From: Asparagopsis taxiformis
Taxonomy: Eukaryota; Rhodophyta; Florideophyceae; Bonnemaisoniales; Bonnemaisoniaceae
Reading direction: 5' to 3'
Length of the DNA stretch: 64,000 nucleotides
Assembly: GCA_030407315.1 (NCBI GenBank)
Contig: JALQPE010000606.1
Location: 1 to 64,000, forward strand
Shown here: positions 21,214 through 31,987 of the stretch, one piece after another
Position numbering within the stretch: position 1 is the stretch's first letter
Layout of the letters: each line of letters begins with the position of its first letter
Notes under the pieces: model-generated
What the model was told of the DNA's origin: nothing
The model's database searches: none
The model's input: the letters and a program-made list of their open reading frames with translations, nothing else
Translations under genes and position numbers: made by a program

Positions 21214-22938
21214 TTATGCTTTGCCATCAACACGAGCTTGCCATCGTAGAGACCGAATAAACGGATGTGCAGAAGGATCCTTCGAAAAACTCATGTCGGG
21301 ACCACCATCATTAGGAGTATTGTTTCTGAGTGTCTCAATGAGTTCATCCATGGATTCCATGAGCGGTCGGCCCGTTGTTTCAATTGGAATGAGCAATACA
21401 GACAACACGGCGGCTGCAGAAGCTCCAAAGTATATCCACAGTGCAGCTGCGGTGTTGAAGTTTGAGAGATATTGGGCAACGAATGGCGTCAGGATCAACC
21501 CAATACGTGCAACAGATGAGCCCAAACCCATTGCGCGTGCACGAATTCTGGATGGATACACTTCGTTAGTGTACAGATACACGGCTTGGAACGAGCCCGA
21601 GCTCGCGCCTCGCCCGACGAAAAATACAATTGTCTCTGCCTGAAGACCGATGCAACCCAATAAAAGTACAAACATTACACCACCAAGACCGAACATATAA
21701 CCCAGAACTGGGCGCCTGCCTATGTGGTCCACTGTGACAAAAGCCACCAAAATGCCAGGAAGCTCACCGACTGATGCCCATAGAGTTGAACGAAAGTCTT
21801 CACGGGTGAGTTGCGTGCTACATGCAATATTTTCTGCACCAGGCACCTGCTGGAGAACTCCGGAGGGATGGCATATTGAGGATGAGCCCCACGAGCAAAT
21901 TTTATTTGCTTCACATTTTGGCTGTGCGTTGAGCACGCCACACTCTTGGGCGGCATACGGACAGCGGCGACCGGCATTTGCGGAACTGATAAATTCTGGT
22001 TGTAATAATAATAGGCCGTAATATACAAAGGCTGTTGTGAACCACAAAAGTGCCACCTTGCCGGCAAGAGAACGGGCTCCAGGTCGGAGCAAACCACCGA
22101 GACGTCCTTGGTGGTTATTTTGAACGACAATATCGGGTGTTTCCGTGGAAATGTGGGCAACAAGCCTGCCTGGGGGGAGTGCACGACCGTTGATTTGAGA
22201 AATTCTGCCTACGGCTCTTTCGGCACGCTCAAGGAAACCACGGGCTATGAGCCATCGCGGGCTCTCAGTTACAAAGAAGCAAAGAATTAAAACGAAGGCG
22301 AGTGGGAGGGAGGATATGATGATCAACCAGCGCCATCCAAGCGCCGGTAGTACAAGCATTGCCACTGCACTTTCGAAGATTGCTCCCAGAGACCAAAAAC
22401 CTGCTAGGGCCATGCCCCAGGTTCCGCGCTGGGCTGCTGGGAGGAGCTCCATAATGAGCGAAAAGGAGACTGGTACGCCACCAATTCCGAAACCGACGGC
22501 GCCGCGAGCGATGAGTAGCATTGGATAGTTGACTGAGAGTCCAGAAATGAGACCGAAGATGAAGGTGAACGCAGTAGAGGCTATAAAAGCTGTTCGACGG
22601 CCGAAGCGATCAGCCATTACACCCCAAGATATGGCACCAATGAGCATGCCAATTCCAACACAGGTTGTGATGAAAGCGGCTCGGGCGTCATTGATATTCC
22701 AGGCGCATTGTAATGGAGCTTTGATATAGGAGAGTAGAAGCATTTCCATGGACTCGGCGGTCCAACATAATCCTGCGAGAGCGAGAACATAATATTGGAA
22801 ACGACCGAGACCGATAGATTCAATTGCGTCCTCGACGGTGTATTCGAGGGAAGCTGCTGTGGAAGCGCCGTTTTCAACGGCAGCGGCTAAAGTGGAGTAG
22901 TCTGTCACACGCGGCACTGCGGAAGGAGTCGTCTCCAT
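21214..22938 (-). CDS. MFS transporter, SV2/SVOP-like
   Basis: This 574-aa protein belongs to the major facilitator superfamily. The early segment IGLGRFQYYVLALAGLCWTAESMEMLLLSY matches the first helix region of the SV2/SVOP and bacterial sugar/aromatic acid transporter branch, where an acidic pair follows W-x-x-E/D. The loop after helix 2 reads GVMADRFGRRTAF, the MFS signature, repeated in the second half as DHIGRRPVLGYM. TESPRWLIARG follows helix 6. About 12 hydrophobic segments are visible. A large Cys-rich loop (residues about 320-390) between helices 7 and 8 is typical of SV2-type proteins. It probably moves a small organic ion or sugar across the plasma or an internal membrane; substrate unknown. 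No intron is needed. Confidence 0.85.
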   Translation of the reverse strand: METTPSAVPRVTDYSTLAAAVENGASTAASLEYTVEDAIESIGLGRFQYYVLALAGLCWTAESMEMLLLSYIKAPLQCAWNINDARAAFITTCVGIGMLIGAISWGVMADRFGRRTAFIASTAFTFIFGLISGLSVNYPMLLIARGAVGFGIGGVPVSFSLIMELLPAAQRGTWGMALAGFWSLGAIFESAVAMLVLPALGWRWLIIISSLPLAFVLILCFFVTESPRWLIARGFLERAERAVGRISQINGRALPPGRLVAHISTETPDIVVQNNHQGRLGGLLRPGARSLAGKVALLWFTTAFVYYGLLLLQPEFISSANAGRRCPYAAQECGVLNAQPKCEANKICSWGSSSICHPSGVLQQVPGAENIACSTQLTREDFRSTLWASVGELPGILVAFVTVDHIGRRPVLGYMFGLGGVMFVLLLGCIGLQAETIVFFVGRGASSGSFQAVYLYTNEVYPSRIRARAMGLGSSVARIGLILTPFVAQYLSNFNTAAALWIYFGASAAAVLSVLLIPIETTGRPLMESMDELIETLRNNTPNDGGPDMSFSKDPSAHPFIRSLRWQARVDGKA

Positions 22939-23453
22939 GGTTTGCTAGCAAAGGGGGGCGTTTTGGAAATTGGGTATGCGGGAGGGAGCATCATCAAATA
23001 TGAGTGTGCTGAAAGAATGCGAGAGTGGACAACGGGGATAATGAAATTGACCTGGAGACAAACGATTGGATGATGATTGAAACGCATTTGTTTCCATCGG
23101 ATTGGCCAATAAAACAGGGACAGGTGGAAGGCTGCATGACGTTCCCCGCAGTCATAGGTTTTGAATAATTTTGATACTCGAGATAGAATCTTGAGTATCT
23201 CTTCGTCATCGACTCCGCCGTTGAAACGTTTGCCGCTGTGAGAGACCGCCGCCAATGTCTTTCTCCAGCAAGTTATTGTGTGGACGATCTACTGCCATTA
23301 CAACGCAAACGCGCGCCTGCGATCAATCCACTTCGCTCGAAATCAATGTTCCCCAATCCCATTATAGCTTATTTACAAACTTGTGACCACTACCTATCGG
23401 CAAAAGGTTTCTCCAATCCCATGTTCACCAACATGCATAAATATGTGAACTGC
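22939..23453. other. Intergenic
   Basis: This is the promoter side of the transporter gene and the downstream side of the ARID gene. Nothing further is recognised. Confidence 0.5.
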
Positions 23454-26400
23454 TCAAGCCTCTAACACTCCATCAACATCAGCGAAATTTTCGCCACCCG
23501 GCAGAGCTAGTTCAACCCCATCACCCGCTATCATACCCGGCACCATTCCCGTTATTATACCCGGTACCGTCTCGCCCCCCATACCTGCCATCCCCACCCC
23601 CATTGTCATTACCGTGGGGTCCATAACCGGCATTGCAGCCGTATCCACTACCGGCATCATCCCTGTTGCCGTCGCTGCCATTGCCATTGTCCCATCCACA
23701 ACTGGCATCATGGCTCCAGCCATTATTGGCGCCCCCAACGCATCAACAACCGGCCCCATTGCCGGATCAACAACCGGTACCCCTACCGCATCTCCAACTG
23801 GCGCCCCTACCGCATCAACAACCGGCGCCACTGCCGAATCAATAACCGGCATCGGAACCACATCCACAATCGGGTCCGCTGTCCCGCCCATAGCTAGATC
23901 CATCACTGGAGCTACAGCCGCATCCCCGTTTGGCTCGCTCGCGTCCCCCTTCAAGATTTCGACCACTTGGCCTTGGGTAATCGACTCGACGCTCGCTCCG
24001 GCAAGCAGAATATCCGCCATTATTCCAGCAAGCGGTTTCAAGTGCGGTCCAGACGTCGAAACGCAGAGGCGCCCAATTTCTTCCCCAAACTCAAACACAT
24101 TCTGCGTGCGATGCAGAATGCCCAGTGCGACGGTCGCAAACTCCGAACATCGCGCGTTGCCGATTAGCTGCAATATTCCATTCACGAACAAGCTGCTCTG
24201 TCGCGTCAATTCCGGCCATGTTGCGACGAGGTTGTGGCAGATGGTCGCCAGCGCCTCCAGGTTGGTAATTGTTTGCTGAGCAAACATGAGCCTTACCATG
24301 CTATTGATGAAATGGAGCATGGCCCCGCTTTCGAAATTCATGCCACGAGAGTAGTGGCTCAAAATGGACAGGATCTTGGTCGACGTTTCAAAATCAAGAT
24401 CCCCCGGCGCTTCCGGCCCTTCTTCCATGATAGTCGTCCTATCCAGAAGTCCGACAAGCGCTTCGAGCAAATTGCTCGACTCTTGGACATCCGTGTACAA
24501 TGGTAGCAGGGATGCGCAGTTCTCAAGAGTTTCGAGCATGGCGGCGCAGAACGATTGATGTAACTTTGCATAGTTGATCAATTTTGCAAAAGTTGACAAC
24601 AATCCGCCATGCGCAACGAGGTGCGCTTGATTCCGCGGCTCCGTTGACAAGTTGGCGATCACCCGAAGTGCGCAATAAGCGGCCGCCACTTCCTGATTGG
24701 ACGCCTCCGTCTTCGCCGCACCGCAAAGCTCGTTCGCAGGCGTCTGGATTGCACCATCAGCCGAATCCACGCTGTTGCCAATACCGCCAATATTCGCTTG
24801 GCCAGATTCCTGCGTACTCTTCTTCAAGTACTGCAGCAGCTGAACCAATAGGCCATTGATCAGCCCATTTGCTGACCGGTTGTCGGCCAGAACAGAACTC
24901 TTCTTCTTGGTGGTTGCAGACACCAGAAGATGAAATAGAAAGGCCTGCGCCTTCCTTGCAGTCCTTTCTGAGTCTGGCATGGTGCAAATTGCCTTTGCCA
25001 GACTCAGGTCGCGCACGGCATATCGCGCTTGTGGAGCCGTATTGCTGGATGCGCTTGCGACATCCCCAGCAATGAAGCACTCTGCCATTGCGAGAAGAAT
25101 AACCTCCTGGCCATTGGTAACTGACGCGAGAAAAAAAAGTATAAACAAACGTATTAGTTAGTATGATACATGTGACTCGAACTTTTACAAGTTGAGGAAA
25201 GCCCATTAAGTTAATAGTTCAACTGAATACTTCCATTCTTTAGAAAGTTGTCGACTTCAAACTTGCGCCTTGGCCTTTTCTTCAGCGGAGCGACTAAAAA
25301 AGGGTGCGCCGCTGGAGTAATGAATTTGAAGTCCTTACCTTGTCCGTTCATATCAAGCTGATGGCAAGCGCTAATCATTGCATCATAGCTTTCGTCAGTT
25401 GGGATGCTCTGACTCCAAGCTGGTAAACTGAATTGGTGTCCAGGAAAGTCTTTCACCATAGAAATGTAAAGCATCTGGGCTTCTTCCGGAAGCAGAGGCT
25501 GGAGGTCGTTTGCCGTGCCATTGTTTAGCTTGGATCTCTTGACCGCTTTCCCATCAGACTTGGCATCTCGGCTCGAAGCATCCCTCTTTGTACCACCTTT
25601 TCCACCTTGCCTCCTTTTTGAGTTGCTCCCAGACGCCTGACCTTTGGCCGCTTTCCTTTCCGCTTCTTTCTCGGCAGAGACTATCATTTTCATATTGACA
25701 GCCTTGGATGGATTTTCGGGATAAATATCAAATACAAGCTTCTGTTCATAGTGAAACAACAGCTTTTCATAGGCACCCTTAAGGACAAAGGCTGCGCTTG
25801 TACAGCTCTTTGGAAGTTCAAGTTGTTGACCAACGATACGGAAAGCCCTTTTCTTCACAACATTCTGGACGCCTCCTAGGAGCATTACTTCGCGAGCCAG
25901 CGCATACAGGTCCAAGTTTCCTCCGCCGATGATGGGAATCTTGAGTCCTTTGCTTCGCATCTCGTTTAAGAAAGCGTAGAGATCTTTTTCAAAGTTGTCT
26001 CTTCGTACAGCCTCATCATCGGTATGGGCATATCCTCCATACTTTTTGGATACAAGCCTGACACCTAGGTTCTGAACGCCAATGTAGAACGGATCGTCGT
26101 CGGGAAGTCGACCAGTAATTACCGTGTGTCTACCAGACTTTTGGAGGGGGTTTTCAACAATAGCCATCGTAGCAGAGTCAACCCGCGTAAAAGTTGGTAC
26201 CTCGGGAGATGCATCATTGGAGGCCTGGTTGCTGTTGTCGGCATCTGGGGTTGCAGTAGTCGCATTGCTCTTATCTTGGGGATCAATGGTTCCATCTGGA
26301 GACGCTATGTCCGCGGCGGGAGTAACTGAAAGAGCGTGTTCATTGGATAGAATAGATTCGGTAGGAATGGGGAGAGTTTCAATGGTGGTCATATGGTTTT

Positions 26401-26710
26401 CTGCATGAAGTTGGGAAGCAGTAATGTTTCCTTCTTTCTCAATAAACTCTTCAGCATGTACTTGAGGAGGATGATTGGGGGAAATTTCGTCAATCTCTTG
26501 CATGCGCGGGACGGTTATAGGCTGAGGAGGGCGTTGAAATCCAGGGGAGGTAATTGAAACTGGAGAAATGCCGTTTTCTCTCGCATCTTTGCCATCGCCG
26601 CCATCGATCAAAGGAGTTTCCATCTGACCAAGCGCGTCCGGGGAGTTGTCAAACATGGCATATTGAACATCATCGATGAATTGCTTTAAATTGCTTCCGC
26701 TGTCTTCCAT
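23454..26710 (-). CDS. ARID domain plus armadillo-like repeat protein (ARID2/RSC9-like chromatin-remodelling subunit)
   Basis: Two frames join through one intron, 25230 to 25121 (donor GTATTC, acceptor CTCGCGTCAG after a T-rich tract). The exons total 3147 nt, exactly 1049 codons. The intron skips the stop at 25211. Residues about 235-325 form an ARID/BRIGHT DNA-binding domain (FLNEMRSKGLKIPIIGGGNLDLYAL...GG...V). Residues about 330-400 are Lys/Arg-rich. After the splice, residues about 500-880 are alpha-helical armadillo-like repeats (CALRVIANLSTE, HGGLLSTFAKLI). This order is that of ARID2/BAF200 and yeast Rsc9, SWI/SNF-family subunits acting in the nucleus. The last ~160 residues are a low-complexity Pro/Val/Met/Asp tract with repeated PVVDAVGAP-like units. 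The donor is not ideal, so the exact junction is inferred. Confidence 0.7.
25121..25230 (-). other. Intron of the ARID gene (110 nt)
   Basis: The donor GTATTC follows ATGGAA. The acceptor is a T8 tract with CTCGCGTCAG. Removing it restores one frame across both exons (3147 nt in total). Confidence 0.6.
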
Positions 26711-27740
26711 TTTTGATCACGCCAGTAGGTTCGGATGGATCCGGAACAAATCAGTGTATGAAATGAGTAGACGACAGTATTGGTGAGAGAAAGTATGTGC
26801 TTTGCGCGAAAAGTTTGAAGCGTAGATTCAGTTTGCTTCTGGATAGACGTTAAGGCAGTATGAAAATCTAGATGCAACAGAACGACAAAGGGTCTGTTAC
26901 AATTTGGATTGGTAAAACAGTGAACACTCTAGACAGAGTAAAGAAAAAAGCGAGTGTGTTCTGTTCTGTTTGGTTGTCGTGAATAGAATGATTGGAAAAA
27001 AGCGACAGTGAACGCGTGAGCACTCGAGAAAGTTCACAGTAGCGTGAGAGCTATTGGTTGATATGGACGTTGTTGTGGGCTGGTGAGTCAACGGACAGGT
27101 CTATTGAAAAGGAATCGGGGTTTGGACAGAAAAACGGTGGTGGTGGAAGTGTTTCGAAAGCTAATTTGGAAGAGTTAATGTTCGATAACTAGAATTGGAT
27201 AGGATGTGTCGGGGCTTTTAAACAATGCTGATATTGCGTGTCTGAAGGCGCAATGTTTGCCGGTTGGAGAGGAAAACGAGGAGAGCATTGTAAAAGATAT
27301 GAAATGAAAGAATGCGATTGGCTGGGAGCAAAATGCAGGGAGTTCAAGCCGTGCGGGAGCAACGGTTGATCCTGTTTGCAGCTGACATGCATTTGAGGTA
27401 ATGCTGAAAGTTGGATGTCGCAATTCGAGCACCAACGTTGGGACATCAATTGAGCGTTGAGAAAATTTAATGCGGCGCGGAGCGGGCGATTGATTTCACG
27501 TAAAATTCTAAGACTAATGTCAGCAGCGGAGGTTGAGTCTCGGAGAGCGGAACACGATCACTTTGCTTTGCATCTCGCTGAAATGTGGATAGATGACACG
27601 AGCTACAGGACCGGAGGCTCGATTACGCGCGGTCGCTGGTCCTACGGTCCGCACGGCGCGCATCTCTCGCCCAATTTTTCAAATCAATTTCAACCGACGT
27701 GTAGTGGCAACGGGCGCGCAACGCCATGCACTCGTTGCAA
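26711..27740. other. Intergenic, 1.0 kb
   Basis: Upstream region of the ARID gene and downstream region of NOP16. Short frames on both strands look spurious. No repeats or RNA genes are recognised. Confidence 0.5.
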
Positions 27741-28232
27741 TTAATCGAGCAGACTGTGCATACGTTGGATCTTGCGTTGCAACTGATTCGCATTCCATTG
27801 CAAGTAGTTGAGTTTGATATCTCTCGCCATCGCTTCCCAATTGTCGCCGTGCTTTTCAAACATGGCCGTTAGCGCCAATTTCTCGCCCGGGTTGACGACT
27901 TGCTTGGCCTTTGCCTCCGGTCTCGACGCCTGCGTCTCCAGTTGCGTCAGCGTTTGCGAACCCACCACATCCATTGGCTCCACCCGCACGTCGATCACTC
28001 GTCCGCGTCGTTTCGTTTTTCGCATCCGGTTCACAGACGATTGCAGACCGGCTCGCTCCAGATTCTGCGACGCGCTTAGCTTTTTGTCCCATGTTGAACG
28101 CAGCACCGGGTGAACAATGTCGCGTTGGTACATGCGTCCTTTAGTCTTTCCGGCAATCTTTCGCGCGGCCTTTTTCGCACCGCCAGTGTATTTGGTGCGG
28201 CCCCTGCGCGAGCCCGGACGTTGCTTCACCAT
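27741..28232 (-). CDS. NOP16: Ribosome biogenesis protein NOP16
   Basis: This 163-aa basic protein starts at the ATG at 28232; the frame is open further upstream, but the family N-terminus begins here with MVKQRPGSRRGRTKYTGG. The family core follows: HPVLRSTWDKKLSASQNLERAGL, then near the C-terminus MFEKHGDNWEAMARDIKLN and WNANQLQRKIQRM. NOP16 is a nucleolar protein needed for 60S ribosomal subunit assembly. The length suits the family (about 180-230 aa), on the short side. No intron is seen. Confidence 0.85.
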   Translation of the reverse strand: MVKQRPGSRRGRTKYTGGAKKAARKIAGKTKGRMYQRDIVHPVLRSTWDKKLSASQNLERAGLQSSVNRMRKTKRRGRVIDVRVEPMDVVGSQTLTQLETQASRPEAKAKQVVNPGEKLALTAMFEKHGDNWEAMARDIKLNYLQWNANQLQRKIQRMHSLLD

Positions 28233-28675
28233 TGTTGTGTTGCTGCTGCTGAATGTTAAAAGTTGGTGTGCAACTGGCTCTGCTAAATATGCCGCCGCCG
28301 CCAACTGGTACAACCACGACTTGATACCACGAAATTATGTAATTTTTTTGCAAACAATTTTTTACTATGTGCCCGATTTGACGTCTGATGAGCTCGATAT
28401 TGTAAGCGTCGACATCATCCGGACCGTATCCACCACAACTACAAATTGGCTCCAAGCTAATAATAATACGTTGGCCTCGATGATCGCACCATCTCGACCA
28501 CTAAATTTCGATCGCACAATCGGTTGTAACATCAGAGGTCATGAAGCATGCATACGTTTATACGTTACTTGCCGCTGCTATGGGGTATGACCCGCCGTAG
28601 TGTCGATGTTACTCGCAGAGACAATTCCACAATTGCCCAAAAATGATTGCGTGTCCGCACTGCAAGGGCCTTTCC
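28233..28675. other. Intergenic
   Basis: Promoter side of NOP16 and downstream flank of the tRNA gene. No other feature is recognised. Confidence 0.5.
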
Positions 28676-28774
28676 TGCGTCCTACGGGGTTCGAACCCGT
28701 GCTCACAAACGTGAAGCAGAAGTCGCTGGTTGAATTCCTTGAGTCTGCCGCCTTAACCACTCGGCCAAAGACGC
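28676..28774 (-). tRNA. tRNA-Leu(CAA) with a ~16-nt intron
   Basis: Read on the - strand, the acceptor GCGTCTT pairs with AGGACGC. The D-arm GGCCGAGTGGTTAAGGC is the class II (Leu/Ser) type. The anticodon stem GCAGA/TCTGC encloses CTCAAG, giving anticodon CAA with T33. About 16 nt (GAATTCAACCAGCGAC) lie at the normal intron place after base 37. A long variable arm (TCAC/GTGA stem) supports leucine. The T-arm is ACGGG-TTCGAAC-CCCGT. CCA is not encoded, as usual in eukaryotes. Intron length may be off by a base or two. Confidence 0.9.
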
Positions 28775-28900
28775 AGACATAATACACTGCGTTACACTCT
28801 GATCGCCAGGCGGACCACCAACAGAATATCAATTCGCACCTAAAAAACTTTATTGGATTTTCAACTATTCATCCAAGGTCGAAATGCTACGTAATCCAAA

Positions 28901-29968
28901 TCAGTGCTCGGCTGCAGCCGACTCGGTTTTCGAACGCGGCACGTAAACTCCCGTTCCAGCAAGTCCGCAGTAACCAAATGGGTTTTTCTGTAAGTATTGT
29001 TGATCTGTCCATTGCATCGCACGACACGGAAGATGTTAGCGCATAATCAAGCATTATGAAGTGATCAAGCTGCGGTGCATAACTTACGATAATCCTCAGC
29101 ATAGTAATACTCGGCGGCAGCTTTGATTTCAGTTGTGACTGCGTTTCGACCCGCCGCCTTGAGCAATGTATTGAAGTGGTGAGCAGTCTCTTCCGCCAGC
29201 TTTTTCTGCGTTTCATTATGATAGTAGATGGCGGATCCTGCGTGTGCATGTGTACAAGAAGGAAAAGTTAGCATGGCATCGACAAACGAGTTGGAAAAGG
29301 TGTGAACAGACGACACTACGTACTGTACTGCGTTCCACGATCATTTCCCTGTCGGTTGAGAGTAGTTGGGTCGTGCGATTCCCAGAAAACGTCCAGCAGT
29401 GATTCGTATGAAATTTTGTTGGGGTCAAACACCACATTGACTACCTCTGCATGTCCCGTGCGTCCCGAGCAGACGCCATAATACTTTGGATATTTTGTAG
29501 TGCCACCTGCGTATCCCACACTGGTTGTGTACACGCCGTCTGTCTGCCAGAACTTTCGCTCAGCGCCCCAAAAGCTGTGGAAAAATGTCAGGTGAACGAG
29601 ATTAAATAATTGTGCGGAAAAATGGTGACGTACCATCCGAGACCAAATGTTGCCTGTTCCTTGTCTGGCCCCCATCCAGCGGCGCCGTTGGGTGGCTTCA
29701 TGGGCGTCTTGAGCACTGCATGTTTGTCCGCAATAGGATTGGGGCCTTCGGTACCAATGACGCGGTTGAGATTGAAAATCTTTGAGAAAAAGTTGCTGAT
29801 GGACATGAGCGAAAGATGCGGATGAATGATGGGGGCCGAGTTGGGACCAAGGGTGAAACTGGAGGGGGAGCGACGGCTTTGCAAGTGCTGAGCAGAGATG
29901 GATGGACGCAAGGCAAGCGGCAGCGCTTGAGCAAAGGCTGGTGTGCGGTGAAGCGAGAGCGGCATCAT
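28901..29968 (-). CDS. msrA: Peptide methionine sulfoxide reductase A, three introns
   Basis: MsrA reduces methionine-S-sulfoxide in proteins, using thioredoxin. Exons are 29968-29634, 29574-29324, 29237-29088 and 29004-28901; donors are GTACGT, GTACGT and GTAAGT, and all acceptors end in CAG. The total is 840 nt, giving 279 aa. The first splice falls inside the codon of the catalytic Cys (about residue 112) and restores [11 protein letters not shown]. Further family motifs are [32 protein letters not shown], and YAEDYHQQYL made by the last splice. The C-terminus GYCGLAGTG carries the likely resolving Cys. The first ~60 residues are Ser/Pro/Ala-rich and poor in acids, consistent with plastid or mitochondrial import (inferred). 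The upstream frame has no earlier ATG that is needed. Confidence 0.9.
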
Positions 29969-30612
29969 GGCGGAGAACGAGCACAAGTGAATTCAAGGAT
30001 GGCGGGCGATGCATTTTGATGTGCGACACGTAAAGGATGAATGAAAATTGGGGAGATAATTTAATTGGAAATGAGCAGATGGAATTGTGAGACGAGCAAA
30101 TAGATACAGTGAGTGGGACGGCAAGTGCGAGTTTTACGACGATTGGTTGTTGCACATCTATTTTTATACGAGTTGAGCATTTTGTTGGCCGTACGATACG
30201 CACAAGTCGATTTGCCTCGAAGAGCTTACGAGCATCAAGCCGTCGGTCATCGTACACCCCATTGATGGACTTTGAATGTGTTGAATGCCTCTCAATGCAT
30301 CGAAGCGCGGTCGAATGGTTGGTTGCCGGTGTTCGTCGCGCCACCAGCTGCTCAGATGCTCCACGCCGTGCTGCAGCGCCGCACCCGCACTGCCCATCGC
30401 CCATTGGTCCATTGCTTTGATAAACTCATAGCGGTCCGCGCTTCCAGCAATCCACTATGACAATTAAAATTTTCACTCCAAATCTCATACCTGCTCATCT
30501 TGTGCAATCCAATATTTTCCGCACTATTTATACCAAGCGCAACTCGTAACAGAATTGGACTACAGTCGTTTCAACTCGCTCCCTCGACTCGACCTTGTTC
30601 TCAATCCCAACA
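29969..30612. other. Divergent promoter region, 644 bp
   Basis: Lies between the msrA start (- strand) and the next gene (+ strand). No gene is supported; a - strand frame overlapping it is a read-through of the msrA frame. Confidence 0.5.
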
Positions 30613-31955
30613 ATGTCATCCCAAACCCTTCGTCCACACCCACATCCCCTCCCCAACTCTCACACTCCCGTAGAATTCATTCCCACCCATTCCCTCCCGC
30701 CTCAAGCAAAGGCAAAGCTCCACATGTGGCGTTTGACACCCATCGAAACATTCACCGATGCTGATATGCTTGCCACCCCCATCAAAGCCCTTCGCGTTTA
30801 CATTGGTGCACACAGTACGTGTCATGCACCTTCTTTACCTACACACACTTCCTTGTGCTTCATGCTAACCTCCACCCCAATTTTTCCCCATTGGCAGAGC
30901 CCAAAATTGCTGGAGTCCGTTCCCCCAAGCGCCGTGAAGACTACAACGCTTTCTTCCGCATCTGGTTTCAACACATCGCACTCAACTCCAGCACCGCCCC
31001 ATCCCACTCGTCCGCCCCGCATCACTCTCTACCCATGACCACTTCTTACTCAACTCTCTCTGCCGTCACGCCAACCCCCACTCTCAATAGCCCTCGCCAG
31101 ACCGTGTCCTCGTCCGCACCAACCGCCACTCCGCCCCCGTACGTCCCGTCCCCCGTGTTCCACCGCAAGAGCCCCTCAAGCCCCGCCTCCGCTTCGCAGC
31201 GATCCAAGCACAGTCGCAAGAGGCTTCGCGTTCCTGGCCCCAATTCGGTCATTCACAAGAAGGATAGTAGACACGGGCTCTCCTCCCATGCTACATCACA
31301 ACTGCAAGTTGATTCCGCCGCCAAGCAACATCACACGGATGCAAATCATCATCTGCTGTCGTCATACCCCCAGCAACATCAACTTGCGCCAACATCACAA
31401 ATAAACGAGGTTGGCCTCGAGCCTCTTCCGGTTCAAGCTACCGAACAAGCTTCCAGTGCTGCCCAACTCGCAGCGTTAGACCAAGCTCTGCAACCTAACC
31501 CTGATACCCAACTAACTATACCTGGCGTCGGTACTATACAATTACCAGTTCTTACCGCCAAAAATACACCACTAGTGTTAGAAAAGATTGGCAGTATGGC
31601 ATCGCATACCGCGTACGATCCATTGTTTCTGCAAGTGCTGTCCAGACTTGGATTTTTTAAACAACCAACTCAAGCCGGTACCTCATCTGAGACACTACAA
31701 ACAGCTGACGCAGTCCAATACCTCACCACTAGTGAACTGACTGATGCCTCGGTGTTGAACGCACAAAACACCGAGAACGTCACAGAGTATTGTGAACAGG
31801 CAGCACAAGTTGCATTGCAAGAAGCGCATGCCAATGGTATTGAGCCAGACGAAATTCAAGGACAGCAGATTCTTGGTGATGTTCCAATTCTGTCTCAGGG
31901 CTCGTGCCATTTATTGATGGGTGGAGATAGATCAGGAGTGCAGGATGACATCTAA
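30613..31955 (+). CDS. Unrecognised 419-aa Ser/Pro/Gln-rich protein, one intron
   Basis: Exon 1 (30613-30814) and exon 2 (30898-31955) join through an 83-nt intron with donor GTACGT and acceptor CCATTGGCAG; together they make 1260 nt, exactly 420 codons. The splice creates a continuous conserved-looking N-terminal segment (TPIETFTDADMLATPIKAL...RREDYNAFFRIWFQH). Residues about 110-220 are low-complexity Ser/Pro/Thr and include a basic KHSRKRLRVPG patch, possibly nuclear. The C-terminal half is Gln/Ala/Thr-rich and weakly acidic. I do not recognise a family. It converges on phosphoglycerate kinase, with 32 bp between stops. Confidence 0.65.
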
Positions 31956-31987
31956 TGCTAGCGCAATTTGTTTGTAAATCAAGCACA

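Noticed and set aside
23614..24279. 221-codon + strand Thr/Gly/Ser-rich frame
   Set aside because: It is the antisense of the repetitive C-terminus of the ARID gene.
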